NCBI GenBank assembly: GCA_949987565.1 | Contig: OX465105.1 | Location: 17,138,137 to 17,202,136, forward strand | Direction of reading: 5' to 3' | Length of the DNA stretch: 64,000 nt | From: Luidia sarsii | Lineage: Eukaryota > Echinodermata > Asteroidea > Paxillosida > Luidiidae | In this document: piece by piece, positions 11,701 to 24,837 of the stretch | Layout of the letters: the number at the start of each line of letters is the position of its first letter | Numbering within the stretch: the stretch's first letter is position 1 | Notes under the pieces: generated by a model | Database searches by the model: none | What the model was told of the DNA's origin: nothing | The model's input: only the letters and a program-made list of their open reading frames with translations | Translations under genes and position numbers: made by a program

Positions 11701-14700
11701 CCTTGAACTAGAACCCCAGCGCGGCCTGAGAAAACAAAGCACGTAAACGGGCTGACGGTTTATGCTGATTATAAACCAGCAAAGCTCTAACTCCTTCCAC
11801 TTCTTCGTCTTCACCTTCTTCTCCCCCCTCTCTCTCTCTCTCTCTCTCTCTATTTTTTTAATTCCCGTGATTTCTTCCTCGCGCTCGTTATTGAACTTGT
11901 GCACATTAATTTTCCCCTGCAACGTAATTGGCGGATGTGTGTGTATAAGTGTACTTTATATACTACTTAGTGAGTGTGCGACTACTTGTGATACTTTGGC
12001 ATGTGATCTCCACCTATACGACCTCTACCTGTGTTGACAGACAACGTGGTCCTGAGATGCGAAACTCCATTGAGTGTGGGTGTGTTTCGGGGGTGATTAT
12101 AGCAACAACCCCTTCTCGATGTAGCAACTCGCTACATCTCTCACATTTTCTTTTGCCTTTCGACTCACTTTTTTTTTTTTTTTTGAATCGACGGCCCGCG
12201 CTCACCGATTTTCCTTTCGCTGGTAGGGCTGCGCCCGTGTAATCGCGCGCCGCGGAACCAGCGACGGAGCAAGATCAGTCCGCGCTGCACTCTCGGTGTC
12301 GCACTCACGAAAACTTTGCAGACCGTTAGTAAGCGGGTGAATGAACGACCAATGAACATCGCAGATGCAACTGCCAAGTATTGAGGGGAAAAAAACGCAC
12401 ACCAGCAGATCCCTCCTCCTCCCCTGTTCTTTCTCCGGCTTACTTGTACCGAGCGTAACATCCAGTGGCGCATTTTGGAATTGCGTTTGATTGGGCCAAC
12501 ACAGCATAAAGAGATAAGTCGACACATTGAGGCCAGTGAACCGCGTTCTGTTCCTCCTTTATTCCTCATCTCCCCTCTCCCTCTCCCTCCCCTACCCCTC
12601 TCCTTCTCTCTCTCTCTTCCTCTCCCTCCCCTACCCCATCCCTCTGTCCTCTCTCCCTCCCTCTCTCTCTCCCCACCTCTCTCTCCGTAGTTCCCCACCT
12701 CTCTCTATCTCACTCTCTCTCTCTCGTTCAGCACTCCACTCCAACAATCTTCCACATCTAATAAAAAAAAAATCCGGTTTGGCGACGGTTTTTTATTTTA
12801 CGTTAGCCGGTCGTTTGCCAACACCTCCCCCATTCAGTGTCTCCCATTCCAGCTGGCAGGTGCCATTGATTTGCCGTGCATCTCCCCGTCTCTCGGGGTG
12901 CCTTTTTTCAGGAGGCACGGCGGATCGGGGGGTGTCAAACCTCCCAGCTCGGTGGTGGTACATAGCCCCCCTCTCTTTCCCTCTCTCTCTCTCACTCTCT
13001 CTCTCATCTCCCTCGCGCAGGGAGCGCACCGCGACCGCAGTCACGAACAAGCCGAGGATGCGGAGAAGGGGGTTTTCTCTCCCTCTCTCTCCCTCTCCCT
13101 CTGCCTCTCTCTCTCTCTCTTCATTTCTTTCTTTCTTCCTTGGCGAAGAGGGTGTCGGGCGGCGGCAGCTGGTTTCTCGGCCCGCTCCCGTCTTGATGAA
13201 GTTCTTTCCTCTCTTTTTTTAATCTATTTCCTTCGGAGTCGGAGCTTGCCCGGCAACTTAATAAGCTTTCACGCCGACACGTCGAGATTTTGACACCGTG
13301 GATTCACCAAGGTCGTCACCGGTGCGGCTCCCCGGCTCTTGTGCCGGCCACGGCCCGCTCTCGGCTCCCCCCTATCAATTGGTCCTGTAGCCCCCCTCGC
13401 GTGGAGCTGCATAGCAAGACGACTGAAGGGAGTAAGGAGGAGAGAGGGAGAGAGAGAGAGGGGATGTATACCCCTGTAGTCCGTCGCCAGTGCTTCAGGC
13501 AGGACTGTACTGCCTCCGGGCAATTACTTGTACACAAGTTAATTGATATTTAGATGCGGTGTGGGAGTCAGCTCGACTGCCTGTGACGAGCAAGATATGA
13601 ATATATCGATTCGACGTCTGGACTGATAATGGAAGTTTGACGATGCCAGCGCGCCCATTATTGGGGATTTAATATCTTGGCCGGGTAGGGCCGGGCCGGG
13701 CCGCGGGACGGGCTCGGGGCCGGGCAGGCCGGCGCAACTGGTTATGCTGTGAAGCCCGAGCCACAATAGCACCAGTGCCGCTTGCTATATTATAGGGGCC
13801 TCGGAGCCTCACCACCAGACTTCAAAGTTTAGTCCCCCCAAAAAGAGAGAGAGAACGGAGCAGTGGAGAGTGGATTGAGCGACGAGACACGAAGAACGCG
13901 TTCTCGATCTCACGGGTGGCAGACTCCTTCCCAGCATTCGGGCGGCACACCCTTGAAGCGCTGTGTAGAGTCTAGAGAGACGAGTGCGTTATCCGAACGA
14001 TAACATGCTGGTTTGGGAGCGAGGAAGCAAACTGCGGTTCTGGTGATAGGCCGTCAATACTCCGAAGAGACTGCTCGCGTCTTCGAACGCTAAACAAAAA
14101 AAGAAACCTCCCCAAAAACCCAAATGGTTCCGGAAGTTGCCATCTTCCCGTTGCCGTTATCGCTTCCTCTTACACAGGCTTCGCTCTGTTTATAGGCACT
14201 GAGGCGCGGCGGGCTGCAATTCTTTAGCCTAGTTCGCTTGAAAGCCTCGGAGCTCCACTGGACCAACTTTGGGCCGGCTTACGGACGCCCTGCTCGCCAA
14301 ACGCTCTGCGACACGATGCCCCGGGGGTGTACTGTAAGCTTATCGGGTATACGTGGCACGTTTCCTGCCCCGAGGGCTCTTTCCCCCTCCTCTTATTCCC
14401 GAAGTACAAGTTTCTAAAACACTGCTCCCAGCTTGAACCGCATCTAGGTTGACCGATTTATTACTTCGTCTTTTAAGACAATTCCTCCTCCACCCCCGCT
14501 CCACCCCCTCTCTTCCGAAGAGTGGACGAGTCCGCTCAGTCAGCCATGAATAATTCCACTTTCGCGGTTCGACTGCACTATCAAAGAGACCGAATGGTTC
14601 GTGATTAAAATAAAGATATCCCGTATACAAAAAAAAAACAGTAAAGAAAACCGACGAAAAAAATGAAAAGCCAATAATAATAGCGATGATAAAAGCAACA

Positions 14701-17700
14701 AGGAGAACTTTCAAGCGAACAATATACTCACGAGCTTTCAAAAGGAGAACTTCCAGTTGTTATGGACAGCGATTTAGCACTCCGTCGCTCAAGAACTCAC
14801 CTCGAACCTGTTACAATTGCAGAAGCAGTTCGCTCCCCCTTTCAGGCCCTACCTCTTTCCCTTTGCCCCTTTTGCTCTAAAATCATAAAGGTGTTTGCAT
14901 TGGCGTGGGGACGACAATGGGCCGGCACAACAGCGGCCGAGAACTCTTCGGCTTCACTTGGCCGCGCCGCACAAAAGCGGGAACACCACTCCCATTCTGG
15001 TTCCAACTTGGTATTGTTGTGTCCGTTCCCGCTCCTTTTTTTTTCCAATCCATTCCGTTTGTTGCCACAGTTGACATCAGAATGGGGCCTTATTTAGATA
15101 GCCAGTGAGTATAGGTCGTCGGTTGCATATCACCCTTAGTATATCAACTCCACAATGAGGAGGTTTTCTTTAGATTGAAACGGCATGGGAACAAGTTCGG
15201 ATTGTTTTTCTCTCCAGTTTTCATTGCCGTTGTGCCCTGTCACGCTATCCCTTCAAAAAAAGGACATCTGTTTGTGCATCAACCTCTGTAAAGAATGGAA
15301 CCATGTGGTTGAATTTCGGAACTTGGACTTTTTTTTTTTCTTTTTTTTGAACCAAAACTGTGCACAGGCAACTGAATAGCCTGGTAACCTTTTATAGGTA
15401 TTTCGCCCGGACGCGGAATTTTGCCATTGTTCACTGGCGGGCGGTCGAGGAACTTGACGAGGATGATCGAGCCGTGTGGAAGGAAGGTTAAGGGCGTCCT
15501 AGGAAGGTTAAGGGCGTGATTCTAGAGGAAGATTGACGCCAGGTATAGTTGGTAGCGAGACGAATCTCCGTTGCTACTTAACCTTTCGGCTGTTACCCCT
15601 CCATCTACCCTACCTTCCTTGGGGGAAAATGATAGAAGGCAGTTGATCACTGCCATCGAATTGTTCGTGAGTCTCTGTATCTCTTTCAGTATGTATATCT
15701 ATCTGTCTGCCTCCCCATTATCTCTCTCTGCCTCTCTCCCTCCCTCTCTAATCTCTCCCTCCCTACTCTTTCTATCTCTGCTTGTCCGTTTGTGTCTGTC
15801 TGGTTCTCTTTCGTTCCATCGTCCCTCTCTCTGTCCCTCTCTCCCTCTCTGTCTCCATCCCCCTTCTCTCCCACACACCATCCTCTCTTCGCTTGTATCG
15901 GATTTGGAAGCCGAGCCCTCTTGATTCCGCTACCAGATAAACCCGTCTCGCATTTACACGATCTAAGCGGGGACTCAGCGGGAGCCTCCTCCTCCTCCTC
16001 CTCCTCCTCCTCCTCCTCCTCCTCCTCCTCCTCCTCCTCCTCCTCCTCCTCCTCCTCCTCCTCCTCCTCCTCCTCCTCCTCCTCCTCCTCCTCCTCCTCT
16101 CCCTCCTCCTCCTCCTCCTCCTCTTCCTCGTGTTCCTCCCCCTCCTCCACCTCGCTGTCAAGAAGCGAAAGATCGCATAACGTCCAGTCGGAACGTTAAA
16201 CAGCGGAGAGATTGAATCCTTCGTCCCGCTCCAACTCTCCCGTGTGATATTGTTGGTCCCTTCGAAATAATACCCCCACAATGTAATCCAATTGTACAAG
16301 CGGAACGTGGGGCAGTCGGGTCTGGAGACGGTATCCTGTTATACCGTTATCCCACCCATCCCCCCCCCCCCCTCCGCTCCCGAAAATCCCAACTCCGTGC
16401 CTTTATATCTGGCGTGTCCTTGTCACTTCTCCGCCGGCATTTCTTCTTCTACTTCTTTCACCTCCTTGTTCTTTTCCCTCCTTGTGTTTTTTTTTAAACT
16501 GAACTCCTATATACAAAAAAAAATCATAATAGAATTGGGGTTTAAAGACCCCGAGGGTATGAACTCTGTGGATATCTCCATTCGGAGTCGGGGCGGGCTC
16601 CGTGTCTCACTCTGCCGGATAACTCGGCGGATGAGCCGGTCGCGGGCCTCGGTGGTAGAGATGGACAACTTCCCCGGACAATTTTTTTTTTCCCGCGAGA
16701 TCACGCGCACCGCTCGGCAAGTGCGGAACGTCGTCTGTTCCCTCGCCTCGTGCGGGCCTCTCTACGCCTTTCCCTGCGTCTCTCTGCTTCTCTCCGTCAG
16801 TCTCTGTCTGTCTGTCTCTGACTCTCTGTATCTCTTTCCCTATCTCCTCCTCCCCCCCCCCCCCTCTCTCTCTTTCTCTAACTACCCAACTCTCCCCTTT
16901 CGCTGTATGTCCCTCTTTCTGTCTCTCTTTCCTCTCTCTCCTCTCTTTCCTCTCCCTCTCTTTTCTATCTCCTCCCTCTCCTCTCCCTCCTGTCTCTCCT
17001 GTCTCTCTCCTCTCTCTCCTCTCTCTCCTCTCTCCTCTCTCTCCTCTCTCTCCTCTCTGCTTTTTCTCCTTCCTCTATACCCCCAGGCGACTTAATTGGA
17101 GCACATGAGCCAGACTGTGCATTGTGAAAGCATCCAATAACCAGGCCGTTGGAAGAAAAAAAACTCGCCAAAAGCAGCCCAGCTAATCAGCCACCCGTTC
17201 CTCCCAAACTCCCCCCTCTCCGGCCCCCCCCCCCTCTCTCTCTCTCACTCCAAAAATGAAAACAGAAAAATAAAATTAATAATATTCCACAAGCTAAGAG
17301 CGTGTTATGATCGACGAGCCGAGACATTGGTCGACCGGCGCCAGTACCAGACAAAACCTATTGGGGCCTACCCCCCCCCCTTGAAAAAAAAAATCACGGG
17401 AATCATTTCGATTGTATGGCGGGAACAAAAGGCCGGCTCTGCCGGGCGGTAGAGCCCGAATTCCCCGATTGCTCTTCATCGGCACCCGGTGCGTGCGTAC
17501 CCCCGCCCCTCCCCTCGTATCTTCCCCCACCGATCGTTACCAACATTAATTGTATTTCCCCGCATGCCCACGGTCATCGTATGAATGCGAGCAACAATCA
17601 TAACAAGAGGCAGATGTGCTCGTATTTGGGGATTTTTTTTCTCTTCCCATTGTCCGCCCCGGTTTCACTACCCGTTTCGTTTGAATTTCCCCATTTTTTT

Positions 17701-20700
17701 TCGATCTCTCTTCATTTTTTGTCTCTCTCCTTTTTTTTCTTTTTATTTCCTCCCTTGACTCGGCGAACCTTGAGCCGCATCTGTCTTTATTTATGTAAAA
17801 CCCAATTCGACAAGGGTACGCAGAAATCGGATTGAATGTTTCTTTCCCTTGTGTTTTGATTTTTTTGGATCGGGGGATGGGAGGGGAGGGGTCCAGTTGA
17901 GTTGACGGGTTGCGGAGAAGCAGAGGGGGGAAACTATATAGTCTTCCTTATATACATGCCTCTGCCACTGCCTCTGCCTCTGCATTTGCCTCTGCCTCTG
18001 CATCTGCCTCTACCTCTGCCTCTGCATCTGCCTCTGCCTCTGCCTCTGCATATGCCTCTGCCTCTGCCTCTGCCTCTGCCTCTGCCTCTGCATCTGCCTC
18101 TGCCTCTGCCNNNNNNNNNNNNNNNNNNNNNNNNNNNNNNNNNNNNNNNNNNNNNNNNNNNNNNNNNNNNNNNNNNNNNNNNNNNNNNNNNNNNNNNNNN
18201 NNNNNNNNNNNNNNNNNNNNNNNNNNNNNNNNNNNNNNNNNNNNNNNNNNNNNNNNNNNNNNNNNNNNNNNNNNNNNNNNNNNNNNNNNNNNNNNNNNNN
18301 NNNNNNNNNNGAACGCACTCGAAGGCAATTTTTTTTTTTTTTTTTATCAGACCAATTATAGAAACTCCCCTGTAATCCGTATAGATTTGCAGATCTTGTT
18401 TTGTTTGCTTTGTTCTGTTTTGTTCTGTATCCCTCCCTCCCTCCCTCCCCCCTCTTTTCTCTTTTTCTCTCGTCGACATCTGCTTGATACCTGTTATCGA
18501 TTTCAATTGACAACGAGTCCACTCACTGTATATTGACGCACGGCCTGGTAAAACATGTTTTCGGACTACTACCACACACGCACGGTGTACATCTCTCTCC
18601 CCACCGCCAACCGCCAACCGCTGACCTCGAGCTCTTTTGTGGCGTAAGAGTCTGTGATTTTTGCCCGTTTGTGGGGTTTTTTTCTGAGGGTAGTGCAGCG
18701 GCGGAGGGCCGGGGAGGAGACGAGAGGGGAGGAGCATATCTCTACAAAAAAAATAGAACAATTCCTTCGCGTCAATAGTATCGAATGACGCCGCCGATAT
18801 TGTGAGCAATGCGAGTTCATTGAAATTAATACACCATTCAAATATTGATGTAGTATGGAACTATGCGCCAGTCTGTGTGTACAGGACTGATTTGTTTAGT
18901 CGTTAGCGTAGCGATCATTGTCATTTTTTTCAGTCCTTCGAACAACTTCAATTTTGCTCGTTTCTTCAGTTTTAAAAAAGGACGATGTACACTTATCACA
19001 TGTTTGTTAGATTTTCAAGGAGAATTGAATGGGATTTTTTTTTAAACGATTTCAAAATTGGCAACGGAAATCCGAGTAGACCGCAGCGTGTACCAGGTCA
19101 ACATAACGATTATATCAAAATTGTACCTCAATCCTTTGCCAATTTTCGATTCATTCGTTCAAAACAGACAAACATTATGGGTCAGATATGATGTTTTGAA
19201 CCCACATCAGGTGATCGCACACAACCAATGAGACAAAGCAAACGGTTGGTCGGCATCTTGTGATTCCAAGATGGCGGTCCCCACTAGGGGCCATTTTCGG
19301 ACTCTGAGACGCCCGGCGGCGGCAAACGTACCGTACAACATTTTTGTTGCTCGTTTTTAAAGCCCGTTGCTCTGGGGGAGTGTATTGGTGGTCACAGACA
19401 TGAATTAGCTCGACTGTTTCTAAAAAAAGATACCAAGGAAAATCTCAGTGGAATGATGTTCGAACCAATACAGGTGATTCACGATAGTGCGCCCTCAAGA
19501 GTTTGCAAGGCGCAATGTGCGGTCTGGAAAGGGTCAACCATTGATCTCCATAATAAAGACTTACGGAGATCAATGGAGTCAACAGATTCCTCGGATTGTG
19601 ATTGGCCAACGCCTTGCAAACTCTTGAGGGCGCACTATTGTGAATCGCCATTTTTCCTGGTCGTAACCGCCAAAACGCACCAGGTTGGCTTTGATATAAA
19701 ACAAGAGCGGTGTGTCTATTGCCGCCAGCCGTCTGTGTACTTAGGCCGTTTCCGAAGTGAAGGCTTAGGCTCAGCCTCAGGTGTCGTCTTCGTCTGACAA
19801 AACCCGAAAATCCAGGTTGTGGTTTGTTTCCGAATTTGAAGGTTTGTTGGCTTGATAGGTACAGGGTATTCCCCAAGAAACTGGGGCCAAACGCTTGTTT
19901 ATAGATGCCCGTGATATTGTAACGAGTATATAAGATAGATATGACCGAACCCTAAGCCCGAGCCTAAGCCTTAATTCATTTCGAAAACGGCCTTAGTCTA
20001 CAGATCACACGGCGCTGTCCCGCCAATCAAGTAAAAGTGGTCCCGTGCCTTTTCCGTTGCGTTCTACCCAGCAGATCATCTTGAACTCCATGCACAAGTA
20101 CCAGCCGCGCTTCCACATCGTGCAGGCCAACGACGTCTTCAGTCTCCGCTGGAACTCCTTCGTCACCTTCGCCTTTCCCGAGACCACCTTCATCGCCGTC
20201 ACCGCCTACCAGAACGAAAAGGTGAGTGTTCCGCCTGGGGACGAGATGAGATGAGGTGACGAAGATGAATGTGCGCCTTAATTTAACCCGGATTTTGGGG
20301 GTTGTTTTTATTTTGTTTTTTTGTTTTCGCAAGGGCATCATGGGATTAGTGAGACTGCGCGCGCACATTCTATCCCGTGATGCACTGCGAAGACAGAGCC
20401 GAGATGGCACGCGTCAAAAGCAAAGGGGATTTGACAGAACTGAGCTGGGATTTGAACTGGATACCACTAGACTCTAAGGTGCGGGCGCTCAATTATATAC
20501 CATCTGAGCCTTCCTGCCCAAAGTGTGTTGGTGGCTTCCCTATAATTATTAGGCAACTATATGTACATCTTTTTCAGAACATTATCAGAGCCGTATACTC
20601 CTCCTCGGATAAAACGACTTACAATGGAGCCTGCGCCAACTTTCCACATACTTGAGACTCCAGCGTGTACACCTTCACAGGTCTTATCTAAATGGATCTC

Positions 20701-22267
20701 ATTTGTTTAATAAGGGGGCGCCCTTAAGCCGCCATATATTCACGGGCCATCTTTCGGGGAACCCTCCAATAAAAAAAAACTACAACTCTGGCTACAGCAC
20801 CTCGGAGATGATACAAAATGGAAGAAACCAATTTCCTTCCAAACAACTCAGATATGGAAAGAAAAAGCCCGTTCTCGTCTCATCTCGTCTGCCCCTCCAC
20901 CAATCCCGCCTCCTCTTCACTATAATGGTCTCGTCTCTTCTCGTCCGAATTCATCCGATCTCGTCCTGTCTCGTCTCGTCTCGTCTCTAATCCCAATAGA
21001 TTAGAGACGACAGCGTAAGCCACGACAAAAACAAAGCGAGATGGGAGAGAACGGAAAGCAACACAACGCCAGAAACAAACAAAAAAGATCTAATGAAATA
21101 GTAAAATAACATTTGTAATTATAATTAAAAGCCATTACGCGGTGAATATACTACCAATAAAAGCAAGGTGGCCCAGCCCGACCACTGCCCCCTCCTCCTC
21201 TCCCCAGTTTCACATCGTCTCGTTGGCTTCCCTCTCCTCTCTTCTCCAGTTTCTGCGAATCTGCGTCCCTTTTGTCTGAAATCGCCCATTGCGTGTCCGC
21301 TACCGCCTCCATCTTGACCGGTCCGTGACAAGCCAGCCTGTCGTAATTGCCCGTGTGTCCTATACCCTTCCAGTGCTCCCCCTCCCCCAGTTTGGTCTTT
21401 CCACCCCAGTATATAATCATCACATCACCAAATTCAGGACTCTTTCCTTACCAATGAATATCTCTCTAAAACCTTCCACAGGAGGACAAATTTGGGTTGA
21501 ACCTAATAATGCACTATCCGAACCTTCATGACCAATTTAGAAATGGAATACGATTGCAATCATGCAGATATTTCCAGCTTCTTTTGCCTGTCCATTTTTT
21601 TTCTCACATGCACAAACTTTGACTCCCGTTCTACCCCCCCCCCCCCACAACATAATTCTAAAGACCATGCCTGGTTGTTTTGTGTTGCTACGATCGATTA
21701 CAGCCTGTCTATTTTTACAGGTTGCTCACGGGCTTTCGGACATTTTTTTTGGGGGGGGAGGAGAATTGTGCTTCATTATTTTTTCCCCAGCATAAATCGG
21801 GTCTATAAGACCGTGGCAGTCTCTCAGTTGATGTTATGATTATCTTTCTGCCCACCAATGACATAACTCGTTCCACTCACCGGGGGATCCTAGCAAACAA
21901 ATACAAACACCCCCCCCCCACAAACCACCCCCCCCCCCCAAAAAAAAAAACAATTATAAGAAGAAAAAAACAATATTAAACATTTCTAGTTCCCTTCCCC
22001 CTCTCCCCCGGCCCCCTACCCCAAAAAGGGAGCATTACAGTTCAGGACCCCTAAATGAAATGATTCAAGTAGGCACACATAATTATTACAAACTCGGTAC
22101 CGAGTTTAAAAAAAACCACACACCCAGAGCGGGGAGCTGTTGTTTTTCACAAGTGCAGCAATTTCACCCCCGGATTCATGGCACTGTGCCATCGACGCGG
22201 GATACCATTGTGTCGCCCCCCAGCTGTGTGCCAGTCAGACCTCCGAGAATATTAAACACCGATTTTC

Positions 22268-22299
<32 letters not shown>

Positions 22300-22505
22300 C
22301 TTTCCTCTCTTTTCTCTTTTAAAAATCATTATTGCATTTTTTGTTGTTGTTTTATTTTTCATATACGAGCGGCCAGTGATTTTTGTTTTTCTCTCTCTTG
22401 GAGATCAAAGCACTGAGCGCTTATTTTATAATTATTTTCACTCTTTCTTTCTCTCTCTCTCACGGGCTTTGTTCTGAACCGTGTTTACACTCCTCCCCTC
22501 CCCTC

Positions 22506-22545
<40 letters not shown>

Positions 22546-22804
22546 TCTACGACAACCACCAACCTCCTTCCCCACCCCTCCCCCCTCGCTAACCCCACCC
22601 CCATCCCTCTTTTTTTTTCCTGGCGTCGTCGTCAACTTGTCAGCACGATTGAGGCGAAGGGGAAGGGACTGGCCTTATTTGTGCAGCTTGGCAAGCCTTC
22701 CCGATTCCACCTCTCGATATTTTTCTTGTCCTCTCGAGTCAACGAATCGGAGCTCTATTCGAAGGCTATCAGGCTCTCGTGATTACTCAGTCCTCTCTCT
22801 CTCT

Positions 22805-22839
<35 letters not shown>

Positions 22840-24731
22840 CCTCTCTCTCTCTCTCTCTCTTTATCTTCTCTCCCCCTCTGTTTTTTTTTCGTTTCCCAAG
22901 TCCGAGAGTCACGGTCGCGTGATCATGCGAAACAAATGCTTCTGTTGCGTTTTTTTTTATATATCGTTGTGGGTACCGCCCTCTGATGACTCTACGGGTC
23001 CCAAAGTACAGCAGGGCGGTGGACAGAGACAGAGAGAAGGGGGAGGAGGAGGAGAGAGATGGGGATGGAGATGGGGAGGGGGATTGGGGAGAGGGAGGCA
23101 GGGAGGCGGGTATATAGGACCCACAAAACTGTCATGCCCGCGCATGCATTAAACCTGGCGGGCTCGTCCAAGTATATCGGCCCGGTCTCGGGCCTTAATC
23201 CTCGGGCCAAGCATCGAAATCTGTGGCACCGGGAACTTGTTGTCTCGTACACAAGCGGTTTGGTGAGTGGGTGGATGGGTGGGTGGGTTTGTGAGTGGGT
23301 GGATGGGTGGGTGGATGTGTGGGTGGGTGGGTGAGTGGGTGGGGTGAGTGGGTGGATGGGTGGGTGGGTGGGTGAGTGGGTGGATGGTGGGTGGGTAGAT
23401 GGGTGGGTGGGTGAGTGGGTGTGGTGAGTGGGTGGATGGGTGGGTGGTGAGTGGGTGAATGGGTGGGTGGGTGGATAGGTGAGTGGGTGAGTGGGTGGAT
23501 GGGTGAGTGGGTGGATGGGTGGGTGGGTGGGTGAGTGGGTGGATGGTGGGTGGGTAGATGGGTGGGTAGGTGAGTGGGTGTGGTGAGTGGGTGGATGGGT
23601 GGGTGGTGAGTGGGTGAGGGGGTGGGTGGGTGGATGGGTGAGTGGGTGGATGGGTGGGTTGGTGGGTGAGTGGGTGGATGGGTGAGTGGGTGGATGGGTG
23701 AGTGGGTGGATGGGTGGGTTGGTGGGTGAGTGGGTGGATGGGTGAGTGGGTGGATGGGTGGGTGGGATTCACAGTGACAGGGCACAGTGACAGGGCACAA
23801 TGTTCCAGCTATTTAACCCTTTTCGGACAACCTGTAGAGGGATTTTTGGCCGTATGATATTTTCCTTTTTTTGTGAGGGTGGGGAGTTGCGAAATAAAAC
23901 GTCCACTGATGTTTAATTCTAAACTCAATCACGGCCAAGGGAGTAGAGGGCCCGAATGTTCGATCCCAGCAGAACCTTTCTCAAAAGCAGAATAAGGTAA
24001 AAGTCAGTGATCTTCTCAGATCTGTGGAACAAACAAAGAAACAAAGCTAGCTGCCCAACTATTTAACACACAGACACAAAAGGCGAACAAACAGACAATC
24101 GCACTCGAAAACAATGAATAAGCAAGCCTACAACGTCACCTTGATCTTGGCTGCAATCTCTCTTTCACAGACTCCATTTTGTTTCCACAACGCGATTTAA
24201 TGGTTTGTTTATGATATGAATGTGTGCATTTGTTCTGTACATGTGTTTGTCGGGGTGTGGTGTTATGATCATATTACCTTCCATTCGCGTGTCGACCGGG
24301 GTAGGCCTATTTGCTCTTACGCTCTAAGTTTCAAGCCGCCCCGTAACGAGCTATTAACCCGCAATTATTGGGAGCCCGTCAAAACCGGTGTCATTTGTTG
24401 TTGGTTTTTTTTTTTTTGGTGTGCAGTATTATTTTCTTCGGCCAGTGAGCTGAGAGGCGGGCTGGTTTAGTGGAACGGACGACGTGCGATCATGTTTCCC
24501 TCTCTCTTGCTCTGCCTATCTCTCTCTCTCTCCCTGTATCTCTCTATGTCTCTCTGTCTCTCTCCCTCCCTGTCACGCTCTCTCTCCCCTCTCTCCTTCT
24601 CCCCTCTCGCTCTCACTCTTGCTCTCGCTCTCTCCCTCTCGCTCTCTCTCTTTCTCTCTCACTCTCTCTCCCCTCCCCTCTCTTGCTCTCTCTCCCCCTC
24701 TCTCTCACTCTCTCTCCCCCTCTCACTCTCG

Positions 24732-24794
<63 letters not shown>

Positions 24795-24797
24795 TCT

Positions 24798-24837
<40 letters not shown>

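Larger units (their letters stand above)
7574..20074 (+). other. T-box intron (12.5 kb) filled with simple repeats and MITEs
   Basis: No other gene is visible. Main contents: GA block 8360-8462; CT block 8580-8780; a TA-flanked MITE 9968-10224; GA block 10360-10865; CT blocks 11335-11560, 12560-12730 and 15718-15880; (CCT)n 15986-16158; CT block 16790-17070; TGCCTC repeat and gap 17953-18310; palindromic MITE 19476-19646; GGCC-TIR MITE 19744-19992. Confidence 0.85.

Noticed and set aside
23259..23765. CRISPR-like array
   Set aside because: The units are directly adjacent without unique spacers, in a eukaryotic intron. It is a minisatellite.
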